Positions 28,556 through 37,330 of a DNA stretch of 64,000 nucleotides are shown one piece after another. The number at the start of each line of letters is the position of its first letter. Positions within the stretch are counted from its first letter, which is position 1. The stretch comes from Streptomyces sp. NRRL S-646 (GTDB lineage: Bacteria > Actinomycetota > Actinomycetes > Streptomycetales > Streptomycetaceae). A program made the translations under genes and the position numbers. Where the stretch lies: contig NZ_JODC01000010.1 in the NCBI RefSeq assembly GCF_000720765.1, forward strand, positions 1-64,000. The letters run 5' to 3'. The notes under the pieces are model-generated. The model was not told the DNA's origin and did not search any database. It was given only the letters and a program-made list of their open reading frames with translations.

Positions 28556-30144
28556 CGGGCGGCCATCAGACGCTTGCGCTGTTCCTGTTCAGCGTATTCG
28601 TCGCCATCACGCTGGCGATCACGACGTGGGTGAGCCGTAACCGGCAGGGCTCGGCGGAGGAGTTCTACGCGGGCGGACGTCTCTTCTCGCCCATGGAGAA
28701 TGGATTTGCCATCGCGGGCGACTACATGTCGGCCGCTTCCTTCCTGGGCGTCACGGGGCTCATCGCGCTGTTCGGATACGACGGGCTGCTGTACGTGGTC
28801 GGCTTCCTCGTCGCCTGGCTGCTGGTGCTCTTCCTGGTCGCCGAACTGGTACGCAACTGCGGGCGGTTCACGCTCGCCGACGTGGTCGCGGCGCGCATGA
28901 ACGAACGGCCCGTGCGGATCGCGGCGGGAACTTCCTCGGTCACCGTGTCCGTTCTGTATCTGGTGGCGCAGATGGTGGGGGCGGGCAGTCTGGTCGCGCT
29001 GCTCCTCGGGGGTACGAGCGCGGCGGCGCGGGCCTGGACGGTCATCGGTGTCGGCGCTCTCATGGTGATCTATGTGTCGCTGGGAGGGATGCGGGCCACC
29101 ACCTGGATCCAGATCGTCAAGGCGGTGCTGCTGCTTGCGGGTACGGTCGCGTTGACTGTGCTCGTCCTGCTGCGGTTCCACGGCGACTTCGACCAGCTGC
29201 TGCTGACGGCGGCCGCGCGCAGTGGTCACGGCGATGCGTTCCTGGCCCCGGGGCTGAAGTACGGCGGGGACTGGACCGCCCGCTTCGATTTCATCAGCCT
29301 GGGGCTCGCCCTCGTACTGGGCACGGCAGGGCTGCCGCACATCCTGTCCCGCTTCTACACCGTGCCCACCGCCCGGGCGGCGCGGTGCTCGGCACTCTGG
29401 TCGATCGGGCTGATCGGCGGCTTCTACCTGATGACGATCATCCTCGGCTTCGGGGCGGCCGCGATCGTGGGGCCGGATGCCGTACGCGGGTCGAACGCGG
29501 CCGGGAACACGGCCGTCCCGCTCCTGGCGCTCGCCCTGGGCGGCGGTGCGAACTCCACCGCAGGAACGGTTCTCTTCGCGGTCGTCGCCGCCGTCGCCTT
29601 CGCCACCATCCTCGCGGTGGTCGCCGGAATCACGCTCGCCTCCTCGGCGTCCGTGGCCCACGACCTGTATGCGTCACTGCGGCGCAGCCGTGCCGAGCCG
29701 CGCAGCGAAGTGGCTGTGGCGCGCGTCGCCTCGGTCGGTATCGGCGTGGTCGCGATCGCCCTCGGCCTGCTGGCCCGTGACCTCAATGTCGCCTTTCTGG
29801 TGGGCCTCGCCTTCGCAGTTGCCGCGTCCGCGAACCTCCCCGTGCTGCTCTACTCGCTGTTCTGGCGCGGCTTCACCACCCGCGGTGCCGTGTGGGCCGT
29901 ATACGGCGGGCTGGTCCCCGCACTCGCCCTCGTCGTGCTGTCACCGGTGGTGTCGGGCAGTCCCGAATCGCTGTTCCCGGCCGTCGACTTCCAGTACTTC
30001 CCGCTCCAGAATCCCGGCCTCGTGTCGATCCCGATGGGCTTCCTCGCGGGCTGGCTCGGGACGGTCACCTCCGACGAAGTCCCCGACGAGGCCAAGCACG
30101 CGGAGACCGAGGTGCGGGCGCTGACGGGGGCGGGGGCCGCGTAG
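28552..30144 (+). CDS. solute:sodium symporter, ActP-like cation/acetate permease
   Basis: 530 residues, about 13 membrane spans. SSS-family hallmarks include EEFYAGGRLFSPMENGFAIAGDYMSAASFLGVTGLIALFGYDGLLYVVGFLVAWLLVLFLVAE, YVSLGGMRATTWIQIVKAVLLLAG, the conserved GTAGLPHILSRFYTVP region and the late SANLPVLLYSLFWRGFTTRGA span. This is the arrangement of acetate/monocarboxylate permeases. Translational overlap with the DUF485 gene supports that role. An orphan CitB-type response regulator is encoded convergently just downstream, and citrate synthases lie 8 kb away, so uptake of a small organic acid is a reasonable inference. Confidence 0.93.
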   Translation: MTGGHQTLALFLFSVFVAITLAITTWVSRNRQGSAEEFYAGGRLFSPMENGFAIAGDYMSAASFLGVTGLIALFGYDGLLYVVGFLVAWLLVLFLVAELVRNCGRFTLADVVAARMNERPVRIAAGTSSVTVSVLYLVAQMVGAGSLVALLLGGTSAAARAWTVIGVGALMVIYVSLGGMRATTWIQIVKAVLLLAGTVALTVLVLLRFHGDFDQLLLTAAARSGHGDAFLAPGLKYGGDWTARFDFISLGLALVLGTAGLPHILSRFYTVPTARAARCSALWSIGLIGGFYLMTIILGFGAAAIVGPDAVRGSNAAGNTAVPLLALALGGGANSTAGTVLFAVVAAVAFATILAVVAGITLASSASVAHDLYASLRRSRAEPRSEVAVARVASVGIGVVAIALGLLARDLNVAFLVGLAFAVAASANLPVLLYSLFWRGFTTRGAVWAVYGGLVPALALVVLSPVVSGSPESLFPAVDFQYFPLQNPGLVSIPMGFLAGWLGTVTSDEVPDEAKHAETEVRALTGAGAA

Positions 30145-30234
30145 GAAGCGCCGCCCTCACCGTCGTAGGGCGCAGGCCTCATCGTCGTCGTGCACCTGTC
30201 GCACAGCCGTACGGGACACAGCGCAGACTTCGGG

Positions 30235-30927
30235 CTACGGCGCCACCCATGCGTACAGGTGTTCAGGGCGTCCCGTGTCGCCGTACTTGAGGGAGAGGCG
30301 GAGGCGGCCGGCCTGTTCGAGGTGGCGGAGGTAACGCTGGGCGGTGGAGCGGCTGAGGCCGGTCTCCGCGGCCACCTCGTGGGCCGAGAGCGGGTGTTCG
30401 GCGTGGTGGAGTACCCGGCAGATCAGATCGGTCGTCGGTTCCGAGTGGCCGCTGGGCAGGCCTGGTGACGAGGGCGCCGGCGTCGTGCGCAGGGCACCGA
30501 AGATCCGGTCCACCTGCTCCTGGCCCGCGATGCCGCGGCCGCCGACCCGGTCGACGGTGCGGCGCAGCGCGGCGTACGAGTCGAGTCGGGTGCGCAGGGC
30601 GGCGAAGGTGAACGGCTTGACCAGATAGTGCAGCGCGCCGAGGCGCATCGCGGCCTGCACGGTCGCCACGTCGCTCGCCGCGGTGATCATGATGACGTCC
30701 GTGCCGAGGCCCTGTTCCCGCATACGGTGGACGAGTTCGAGACCCGTCTGGTCGGGCAGGTAGTGGTCGAGCAGGACCAGGTCGATGGCCCCGCGCTGCA
30801 CGCTGGCCAGCGCCTGGGCAGCGCTGTGCGCGCGGGCGGCGACCCGGAAGCCGGGAACCTTTCCCACGTACTTGGCGTTGATCTCGGCAACGCGGAAGTC
30901 GTCGTCCACGACCAGGACGTCAATCAT
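30235..30927 (-). CDS. CitB/DcuR-type response regulator, orphan
   Basis: 230 residues from ATG 30927 with AGAGG upstream. The receiver shows VLVVDDDFRVAEINAKYV, IDLVLLDHYLPDQTGL (phospho-Asp), DVIMITAASD and YLVKPFTFAALR. A linker leads to a winged HTH (PLSAHEVAAETGLSRSTAQRYLRHLEQAGRLRLSLKYGDTGRPEHLYAWV) typical of CitB-type regulators of di- and tricarboxylate metabolism. No cognate kinase is adjacent. It is a close paralogue of the regulator at 33941-34621, which does have a CitA-type kinase. It is divergent from the ABC importer, so that importer is its most likely target. Confidence 0.93.
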   Translation of the reverse strand: MIDVLVVDDDFRVAEINAKYVGKVPGFRVAARAHSAAQALASVQRGAIDLVLLDHYLPDQTGLELVHRMREQGLGTDVIMITAASDVATVQAAMRLGALHYLVKPFTFAALRTRLDSYAALRRTVDRVGGRGIAGQEQVDRIFGALRTTPAPSSPGLPSGHSEPTTDLICRVLHHAEHPLSAHEVAAETGLSRSTAQRYLRHLEQAGRLRLSLKYGDTGRPEHLYAWVAP

Positions 30928-30980
30928 CGGGCCTCTTTCTGTCAAGGCCTGGCGAGCGTTTCGCCTGTGTTTCGGCTCCG

Positions 30981-31012
30981 CTGTTGTAGCGCGCGCAAAA
31001 CGAGCACAACAG
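30981..31012. promoter_or_regulatory. inverted repeat between orphan CitB regulator and ABC operon
   Basis: CTGTTGT (30981-30987) and ACAACAG (31006-31012) flank an 18-base spacer. GCTGTTG recurs directly at 31013-31019. The site lies in the 161-base divergent region and is a candidate binding site for the response regulator transcribed leftward. Confidence 0.4.
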
Positions 31013-31088
31013 GCTGTTGCAAGCAAAAGAACGGCATGCGCTCACAAGGCTGCTGCTGTGGCCCGGGCCACATCTACCGTCCCCGGCC

Positions 31089-31904
31089 ATGAGCGCAGAC
31101 ACCAGCCCCGCCATCCAGCTACGGGGCGCGAGCAAGATCTTCAGGACCCCGTCGGGGGGTCTGCACACCGCCGTGAGGGAGCTGGACCTCACGGTCGGGC
31201 GCGGCGAGTTCGTGGCGGTCGTCGGCCCCACGGGCTGCGGAAAGTCGACCACGTTGACCCTGGTCAGCGGGTTGGAGGAGCCCACCGAGGGCGAGGTCCT
31301 GGTCGCCGGGGAGCCGGTTCGCGGCGTCGGCGACAAGGTCGGTTTCGTCTTCCAGCAGGACGCCACCTTCCCCTGGCGCACCGTGCTGTCGAACGTCATG
31401 GCCGGCCCGCGTTTTCGGGGTGTGTCCAAGTCGGAGGCGAAGGAGAAGGCGCGCGAGTGGCTGGCCCGGGTCGGGCTCGCCGCCTTCGAGGACCGCTACC
31501 CGCACCAGCTTTCCGGCGGCCAGCGCAAGCGCGTCGCGCTCGCCGCGACCTTCGTCAACGACCCCGAGATCCTGCTGATGGACGAGCCCTTCTCGGCGCT
31601 CGACGTGCAGACCAGGGCGCTGATGTCGGACGAGCTGCTTGAGCTGTGGTCCGGCACGGGTGCCTCCGTGGTTTTCGTCACACACGACCTGGAGGAGTCC
31701 ATCGCGCTGGCCGACAAGGTCGTCGTCATGACGGCCGGCCCGGCCACTGTGAAGCAGGTCTTCGACATCGACCTGCCGCGGCCGCGCAAGGTCGAGTCGG
31801 TGCGTCTGGAGCCGCGGTTCATCGAGATCTACCGCGAGATCTGGGAGTCCCTCGGCGAAGAGGTCCGGATCACCCGTGAGAGGGGTGCCGCCAATGTCGC
31901 CTGA
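31089..31904 (+). CDS. ABC importer ATPase (NitT/TauT/SsuB type)
   Basis: 271 residues. Walker A is GPTGCGKSTT, the Q-loop is VFQQDATFPWRTVLSNV, the signature is LSGGQRKRVALA, Walker B is ILLMDEPFSALD, and the switch is VTHDLEESIALAD. The WRTVLSNV and DEPFSALDVQTRALMSDELLELW segments are characteristic of nitrate/sulfonate/taurine importers. It is the first gene of an ATPase-permease-binding-protein operon. Its last codons overlap the permease ATG. Energises uptake at the cytoplasmic face of the membrane. Confidence 0.95.
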   Translation: MSADTSPAIQLRGASKIFRTPSGGLHTAVRELDLTVGRGEFVAVVGPTGCGKSTTLTLVSGLEEPTEGEVLVAGEPVRGVGDKVGFVFQQDATFPWRTVLSNVMAGPRFRGVSKSEAKEKAREWLARVGLAAFEDRYPHQLSGGQRKRVALAATFVNDPEILLMDEPFSALDVQTRALMSDELLELWSGTGASVVFVTHDLEESIALADKVVVMTAGPATVKQVFDIDLPRPRKVESVRLEPRFIEIYREIWESLGEEVRITRERGAANVA

Positions 31905-32766
31905 CGTCATGCCCGAAGCACAGGTCGCACCGACCGTGAGCGAGCCCGGCGGCAAGATGAGCCGTACGCACTCACGCGCGCGTGCCGCCCGTAGACGCAA
32001 GATCGTCGTCACGGTCACCCGCGTACTGCTCCTGGTCGCCGTCCTCGGCCTGTGGGAGGCGCTCTCCCGCGCGAAGGTCATCGATCCGTTCAACTTCTCG
32101 ATGCCCTCGAAGATCTGGGACCAGATCTGGACCTGGGTGATGCACGGAACGGCGCAGGGGTCGCTGGGGGAGCAGATCTGGTACACGCTCTACGAGGCAC
32201 TGCTCGGATGGGTGCTCGGCGTGGCAGCCGGTGTGGTCCTCGGCATCGCCCTGGGACGGATCACCTTCCTCGCCGATGTCCTTGGTCCATACATCAAGGT
32301 GCTCAACTCGATGCCGAGGATCATCCTCGCTCCGATCTTCCTGATCTGGTTCGGCCTCGGACCGGCCTCCAAAGTTGCCTCTGCGGTCGTCCTCGTCTTC
32401 TTCCCGGTCTTCTTCAACGCCTTCCAGGGCGCCCGCGAGGTGGACCGAAACCTGGTCGCCAACGCCCGCATCCTGGGCGCCAGCGACCGTCGGGTGACCC
32501 TTCAGGTCGTCATCCCGTCGGCCACTTCGTGGATCTTCACCAGCCTCCACGTCAGCTTCGGTTTCGCGCTCATCGGCGCCATCGTCGGCGAATACATCGG
32601 TGCCACCAAGGGCATCGGCCTGCTCGTCTCGCAGTCCCAGAACACCTTCAACCCGGCCGGTGTGTACGCCGCCATGGTCATCCTCGCCGTCGTCGCGCTG
32701 GCGGCCGAAGGACTGCTCACCTTCGTCGAGCACCGCGTCTTCCGCTGGAAGCCGACGAACTCCTAG
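31894..32766 (+). CDS. ABC importer permease (NitT/TauT/SsuC type)
   Basis: 290 residues from ATG 31894, overlapping the ATPase gene by 11 bases and served by GAGAGG within it. After a basic N-terminus there are about six membrane spans (VTRVLLLVAVLGLWEAL, LLGWVLGVAAGVVLGIALG, ILAPIFLIWFGLGPASKVASAVVLVFFPVFFNAFQG, GFALIGAIVGEYIG, AAMVILAVVALAAEGLLTF). The EAA loop ANARILGASDRRVTLQVVIPSATSWIFTSLHVSFGFALIGAIVGEYI contacts the ATPase. It forms the channel of the importer together with the lipoprotein encoded next. Confidence 0.95.
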   Translation: MSPDVMPEAQVAPTVSEPGGKMSRTHSRARAARRRKIVVTVTRVLLLVAVLGLWEALSRAKVIDPFNFSMPSKIWDQIWTWVMHGTAQGSLGEQIWYTLYEALLGWVLGVAAGVVLGIALGRITFLADVLGPYIKVLNSMPRIILAPIFLIWFGLGPASKVASAVVLVFFPVFFNAFQGAREVDRNLVANARILGASDRRVTLQVVIPSATSWIFTSLHVSFGFALIGAIVGEYIGATKGIGLLVSQSQNTFNPAGVYAAMVILAVVALAAEGLLTFVEHRVFRWKPTNS

Positions 32767-32833
32767 CACCGGCCGCCCTCTTGGGTCCGTTTTCCCTCAC
32801 TGCACCGCCACTCTCACAAGGACGTGAACCCTC

Positions 32834-33886
32834 ATGCGCAAGTCCGCCAGATACACCACCCTGGCCGCCGCCGGCCTGCTCGCCCTCTCCTCCCTCACCG
32901 CCTGTGCCAACGACGCGGCCAGCACCACCTCCACCAGCAAGGGCGACGGCAAGGGGACGAAGGTCAAGATCATGGTCGGCGGCCTCGACAAGGTCATCTA
33001 CCTGCCCGCCATGCTCTCCCAGCGGCTCGGCTACTTCGACGCCGAGGGCCTCGACGTGGAGCTGCTGAGCGAGCCCGCCGGTGTCCAGGCCGAGACCGCG
33101 CTCGTCTCCGGGCAGGTCCAAGGGGCTGTCGGCTTCTACGACCACACCCTCGACCTGCAGACCAAGGACAAGGCCGTGGAGTCCGTGGTGCAGTTCTCGC
33201 ACGCGCCCGGCGAGGTGGAGATCGTCTCCAGCAAGGCGGCGGGCGACATCAAGTCACCCAAGGACTTCAAGGGCAAGAAGCTCGGCATCACCAGTCTGGG
33301 CTCGTCGACCGACTTCCTCACCAAGTACCTTGCCGTCAAGAACGGGGTGAACGTCAGCGACTTCACGCCGGTCGCGGTCGGAGCGGGACCGACCTTCATC
33401 GCGGCGCTCCAGAAGGGTGCCATCGACGGCGGCATGACGACAGACCCGACCGTCGCCACCGTCCTGGACAAGAAGGCGGGCAAGGTTCTGCTCGACATGC
33501 GCACCCCTGAGGGCTCTCAGGAGGCGCTCGGCGGCCCGTACCCGTCGTCAAGCCTGTACATGCAGACGGACTGGGTCAACAGTCACAAGGACACCGTCCA
33601 GAAGTTGGCCAATGCATTCGTCAAGACGCTCAAGTGGATGTCCACCCACAGCTCGACGCAGATCGCCGACAAGATGCCCGCCGACTACTCGCAGGGCAAC
33701 AAGATCCTTTACGCGGCAGCCATCGAGAGCACCCTGCCGATGTTCACCAAGGACGGCGTCATGCCCAAGGCCGGCCCCGAGACCGTCGAGAAGGTCCTCA
33801 AGGCGTTCAACCCCAACATCAAGAACGCCAAGATCGATCTGAGCAAGACGTTCACCACCGAGTTCGTGGAGAAGGCCGCGGGCTGA
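32834..33886 (+). CDS. ABC importer substrate-binding lipoprotein (NMT1/SsuA-like)
   Basis: 350 residues. A lipoprotein signal ends in the lipobox LTAC (Cys24). A Ser/Thr/Lys-rich tether follows, then an NMT1/SsuA-type periplasmic-binding fold (VKIMVGGLDKVIYLPAMLSQRLGYFDAEGLDVELLSEPAGVQAETALVSGQVQGAVG, KDFKGKKLGITSLGSSTDFLTKYLAVKNGVN, PTFIAALQKGAIDGGMTTDPTVATVL). It delivers an unknown ligand to the preceding permease. Family ligands include sulfonates, nitrate and pyrimidine precursors. An SsuA-like role is not certain, since no sulfonate monooxygenase is nearby. The flanking CitB-type regulators would fit a carboxylate ligand. Confidence 0.93.
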   Translation: MRKSARYTTLAAAGLLALSSLTACANDAASTTSTSKGDGKGTKVKIMVGGLDKVIYLPAMLSQRLGYFDAEGLDVELLSEPAGVQAETALVSGQVQGAVGFYDHTLDLQTKDKAVESVVQFSHAPGEVEIVSSKAAGDIKSPKDFKGKKLGITSLGSSTDFLTKYLAVKNGVNVSDFTPVAVGAGPTFIAALQKGAIDGGMTTDPTVATVLDKKAGKVLLDMRTPEGSQEALGGPYPSSSLYMQTDWVNSHKDTVQKLANAFVKTLKWMSTHSSTQIADKMPADYSQGNKILYAAAIESTLPMFTKDGVMPKAGPETVEKVLKAFNPNIKNAKIDLSKTFTTEFVEKAAG

Positions 33887-33897
33887 ATCCGTATGCA

Positions 33898-33920
33898 GGG
33901 AAGGGGCACGGCCCCTTCCC
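33898..33920. terminator. bidirectional hairpin
   Basis: GGGAAGGGGC (33898-33907) pairs perfectly with GCCCCTTCCC (33911-33920) across a 3-base loop. It lies between the ABC binding-protein gene and the convergent response regulator. Confidence 0.8.
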
Positions 33921-33940
33921 CCGCCCCACCGGCCGGGCCC

Positions 33941-34621
33941 TCAGGCGCGGGTCGCCCACACGTAACGGTGTTCAGGGCGGCCCGCGTCGCCGTATTTCAG
34001 GGTGAGCCGGGCCCGTCCCGTGCGCTCCAGGAGCTTCAGGTAGCGCTGGGCGGTCTGGCGGCTCACGCCGGTCCGGTCGGCGATCTCCTGGGCCGACAGC
34101 GGGCCTTCGGCGCTCATCAGGGACTGACGTACGAGCTCCGCGGTGGTGGGGGAGTGGCCCTTGGGCAGCCCCGGCTCCGAAGAGGCCGACAGGGCGCCGA
34201 AGATGCGGTCCACCTCCGCCTGCTCCGCCTCACCGCCGCCGTCGAGCGTGCGGCGCAGCTCCGCATACGCCTCGAGCTTGGCGCGCAGGCCCGCGAAGGC
34301 GAACGGCTTGACCAGGTACTGCAGCGCGCCGTGCCGCATCGCGGCCTGCACGGTCGACACGTCACGGGCCGCCGTCACCATGATCACGTCGGTCTGGTGG
34401 CCGCGCCGCCGCATCTCCTGGACGACCGCAAGACCCGTCTCGTCAGGCAGGTAGTGATCCATGAGGACCAGGTCCAGACGGGGCAGCGTCTCCAGCTGAC
34501 GGAGGGCCTCGGCGGCGCTGTGCGCCTCGCCGGCGACGTGGAAGCCCGGCACCTTCTCGACGTAGGCGGCGTTGACGCGCGCGACCCTCATGTCGTCGTC
34601 CACGACCAGGACCTCGATCAT
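33941..34621 (-). CDS. CitB/DcuR-type response regulator paired with CitA-type kinase
   Basis: 226 residues. Receiver motifs are VLVVDDDMRVARVNAAYVEKVPGFHV, LDLVLMDHYLPDETGL (phospho-Asp), DVIMVTAARD and YLVKPFAFAGLR. The C-terminal winged HTH is PLSAQEIADRTGVSRQTAQRYLKLLERTGRARLTLKYGDAGRPEHRYVW. ATG 34621 overlaps the kinase stop (ATGA type), so the two are translationally coupled. The family responds to extracellular C4- or tricarboxylates. It is highly similar to the orphan regulator at 30235-30927, which points to duplication. Confidence 0.94.
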   Translation of the reverse strand: MIEVLVVDDDMRVARVNAAYVEKVPGFHVAGEAHSAAEALRQLETLPRLDLVLMDHYLPDETGLAVVQEMRRRGHQTDVIMVTAARDVSTVQAAMRHGALQYLVKPFAFAGLRAKLEAYAELRRTLDGGGEAEQAEVDRIFGALSASSEPGLPKGHSPTTAELVRQSLMSAEGPLSAQEIADRTGVSRQTAQRYLKLLERTGRARLTLKYGDAGRPEHRYVWATRA

Positions 34622-36288
34622 CGCGACTCCTCCTTCACGGTCGTGTCCGCGGTGGCGGTCAGGGCGGGCGCCGGTGCCGGCTCGGTCAGTGCTTCCGGCA
34701 GGACGACGGTGAACTCCGCCCCGCCACCGTCCGCTTCACCGACCGTCGCGCTGCCGCCCTGCCGCTCCGCGAGCCTGCGCACCATGGACAGGCCGATGCC
34801 GCGCTTGCGGTGTGCGGGCGGCTCCTTCGTGGACCACCCGTCAGTGAAGATCAACTCGTGTTGTTCTGCCGGGATTCCGGGACCGGTGTCGCGCACCCTG
34901 AGGACGGCGGTACGCCCTTCGGCTCGCAACTCGACCTCCACACGCGCGTGGAGGGTGCCCGCGACCGCGTCGAGCGCGTTGTCCACCAGGTTCCCGACGA
35001 TCGTGACCAGCCCCCTGGGGTCGATCAACCGGTCCGGAAGCCGCGTCCGGTCCGACACCCACAGGGCGGCACCGCGCTCGGCTGCGACCGTCGCCTTGCC
35101 GACCAGCAGAGCGGCGATCAGCGGGTCCTGGATCTTCTCGGTGACCTGTTCCGCCGTGACCCGGTGGTCGCCGACCACCTCGCCGACGAACTCGACGGCG
35201 TCGTCGTACATCTCCAGTTCGAGCAGCCCCAGGAGCGTGTGCATACGGTTGGCGTGCTCGTGGTCCTGGGCGCGCAGGGCGTCGATCAGGCCGCGCGTCG
35301 AGTCGAGTTCCCGGCCGAGCTGCTCCAGTTCGGTGCGGTCGCGCAGGGTGGCCACGGCGCCGCCGTCGTCGGTCGGCATGCGGTTGGCGACCAGGACGCG
35401 CTGACCGCGCACGGTGAGCAGGTCGGTGCCCGTCACCCGGCCGGCCAGGATGTCGGCAGTACGCCCTTCCCCGAGTGCCTCGTCCGGGGGCCGGCCGACG
35501 GCGTCTGCCTCGATGCTCAGCAGCCGGTGTGCCTCGTCGTTGAGGAGGCGTATCCGGCCGGCCCGGTCCAGGGCGACGACGCCCTCCCGGATGCCGTGCA
35601 GCATCGCCTCGCGCTCCGCGAGCAGCGCCGAGATGTCGGAGAAGGCAAGGTCGCGGGTCTGCCGCTGGACCCGCCGCGAGATCAGCCAGGCGGCCAGCGC
35701 ACCGACCGCCAGTGCGCCGCCGGCGTAGGCGAGCAGCCCAGGGATCGCGCCGATGAGGTCGGCCCGCACGCTGTCGTACTTGATCCCGACAGAGACCGCC
35801 CCGATGATCTTGCCGGTGGAGTCCCGCAGCGGCACCTTGCCGCGGGCCGAGCGGCCCAGGGTGCCCCTGTCGATCTCCATGACCTCCTTGCCGGCCAGGG
35901 CGTCCTCGGGGTTCGTGGAGACAATGTCGCCTATCTCCGACTCAGTGGGGTGTGACCAGCGCACCCAGTGCCGGTCCAGCACCACGATGTACTCGGCGTG
36001 TGTGGCCCGCCGGATCCGCTCGGCCTCTTTCTGCACCGGGCCGTTGCTGGTCGGTGGGGTGTGCAGGACCCCCTCGGCGATCTGCGGGTTCTGCGCCGTG
36101 GTCTCGGCGATGGCCAGCGCCCGGCGCATCGCCTCCTGGTCGAGCTGCTTGCTCAACGGTGCCAGGAACAACCCGGTCGCGAGCACCGCGACTCCCGCGG
36201 CGATCGCCACCTGCATCAGCAGCACCTGCGAGAACACCCGCTTCGGCAGACCGAGGCGCAGACGGCGTGCGGGGGGAGTGGGGCTCAT
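34618..36288 (-). CDS. CitA/DcuS-type sensor histidine kinase
   Basis: About 556 residues. TM1 (VLLMQVAIAAGVAVLATGLFLA), an extracytoplasmic PAS/Cache domain of about 130 residues (ending VPLRDSTGKIIGAVSVGIKY), TM2 (LLAYAGGALAVGALAAWLI), then a cytoplasmic PAS (MLHGIREGVVALDRAGRIRLLNDEAHRLL). The SpoB-type phospho-acceptor box is RAQDHEHANRMHTLLGLLELE. The ATPase lobe shows VGNLVDNALDAV and RVRDTGPGIP, and ends KRGIGLSMVRRLAERQGG. This architecture senses di- or tricarboxylates. ATG 36288 was chosen; GTG 36294 is in frame. An AT-rich inverted repeat lies just upstream. Confidence 0.94.
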   Translation of the reverse strand: MSPTPPARRLRLGLPKRVFSQVLLMQVAIAAGVAVLATGLFLAPLSKQLDQEAMRRALAIAETTAQNPQIAEGVLHTPPTSNGPVQKEAERIRRATHAEYIVVLDRHWVRWSHPTESEIGDIVSTNPEDALAGKEVMEIDRGTLGRSARGKVPLRDSTGKIIGAVSVGIKYDSVRADLIGAIPGLLAYAGGALAVGALAAWLISRRVQRQTRDLAFSDISALLAEREAMLHGIREGVVALDRAGRIRLLNDEAHRLLSIEADAVGRPPDEALGEGRTADILAGRVTGTDLLTVRGQRVLVANRMPTDDGGAVATLRDRTELEQLGRELDSTRGLIDALRAQDHEHANRMHTLLGLLELEMYDDAVEFVGEVVGDHRVTAEQVTEKIQDPLIAALLVGKATVAAERGAALWVSDRTRLPDRLIDPRGLVTIVGNLVDNALDAVAGTLHARVEVELRAEGRTAVLRVRDTGPGIPAEQHELIFTDGWSTKEPPAHRKRGIGLSMVRRLAERQGGSATVGEADGGGAEFTVVLPEALTEPAPAPALTATADTTVKEESR

Positions 36289-36345
36289 ACCCACGACGGT
36301 ACGTGGACGTGCCGGAACTGCCGTAGGGGTGTGGCATGCATCTCT

Positions 36346-36383
36346 TGATCAATGCTGAACCGAGCGGGACGAAGCATTGATCA
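36346..36383. promoter_or_regulatory. AT-rich inverted repeat upstream of the CitA-type kinase
   Basis: TGATCAATGCT (36346-36356) and AGCATTGATCA (36373-36383) are exact 11-bp inverted copies separated by 16 bases. They lie between the sucraseferredoxin stop and the kinase start. The element AGCATTGAT recurs at 38698-38706 in the citrate synthase promoter region. In DNA of this GC content such a sequence is unexpected by chance, so a shared operator is proposed. Confidence 0.55.
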
Positions 36384-36388
36384 GCGGG

Positions 36389-37330
36389 TCAACTCGCGAG
36401 CGCGGTCGTGCGCAGCTCGTGCACCGCCAAGACCTTCATATGCGCAGGTGAACCGAGAACCGACGTTCCGCAGCTCTCCGCGCGGGGCGGCAGGGAGGCG
36501 GCCTGGGCCACCTCGACGCGCCACCGGCGTCCGTCCGCGTGGACGACGGTCACCTGCCAGCGCGGCGCAGCTCCGTCCGTTCGTACGACGCTCAGGGCAT
36601 CCGCGGCGTACTCGCGCGCGGCGGTGCGCACGGCCAGCTCGGCCGCCTGACCGGGCCGCTCCCAGGCGGAGCTCCCGCGGCAGCCTTCCACGACGATCCG
36701 TCCTTCCTGGACACCGTGCAGGACCTCCATGACGGCGCGGGCCTCGGCGCGGCCGTACGCGTAGCCGTACGGAAGGACGAGCAGTGTGGGCGAGAAGCGA
36801 TGGCCACCCAGATGAGTGACCTCCCAGACCCCCTGCACCTCGGAGGCGGCGAGCTCGGCCGCGAGCGGGCGGCCGAGCAGCGCACAGCAGCGGTCGCGCT
36901 TGCCGTTGGTGCAGACGAGCGCGAGCGGACCACCGGCGTCCGGTCGGGCACCGAGCGCCGAGTCGAAGGTGTGGTGCTCGCCCCTGCCGAGCGCGCCGAA
37001 GTCGAGGTCGAGCAGAGCCCGCGGATCGCGGACCGTGGCGGAGTGCAGCCATGCGTTGCCGGGTGCGGTGTGGGCCGCGTACACGTGCCGCGTGGTGGGA
37101 GTGCCGCAGTCGGCGTGGCGTCCCGGGCGGCGGATCAGTGCGATGCGTACGCCTGTGCCCTTCGCGGCCGCCTCCAGGGCGCGGCCGAGTGCCGGATCGA
37201 GGTGGCTCGAAGTGAGCGCCTTGGCGCCCCAGGGGCCCGGCTGCTCGAGCAGCAGCCAGGTCCTCGCGGTGGCCGCGGTTCCCGAAAGGGGCTCGTCGAG
37301 AACCCGGGAGACGGTTGAGCACGTACTCAC
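36389..37330 (-). CDS. sucraseferredoxin-family protein
   Basis: 313 residues from GTG 37330. The family (thioredoxin-like [2Fe-2S] ferredoxin fold) is recognised from TWLLLEQPGPWGAKAL near the N-terminus, then the HADCGTPTTRHVYAAHT segment. The ligand region LALVCTNGKRDRCCALLGRPLAAELA carries clustered Cys, and VWEVTHLGGHRFSPTLLVLPYGYAYGR carries conserved His residues. A cluster-binding redox role is inferred from the family. A near-perfect iron-regulator box abuts the start codon, so expression should rise on iron limitation. It lies between the CitA-type kinase and the HTH-citrate synthase gene, all on the minus strand. Confidence 0.88.
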   Translation of the reverse strand: MSTCSTVSRVLDEPLSGTAATARTWLLLEQPGPWGAKALTSSHLDPALGRALEAAAKGTGVRIALIRRPGRHADCGTPTTRHVYAAHTAPGNAWLHSATVRDPRALLDLDFGALGRGEHHTFDSALGARPDAGGPLALVCTNGKRDRCCALLGRPLAAELAASEVQGVWEVTHLGGHRFSPTLLVLPYGYAYGRAEARAVMEVLHGVQEGRIVVEGCRGSSAWERPGQAAELAVRTAAREYAADALSVVRTDGAAPRWQVTVVHADGRRWRVEVAQAASLPPRAESCGTSVLGSPAHMKVLAVHELRTTALAS

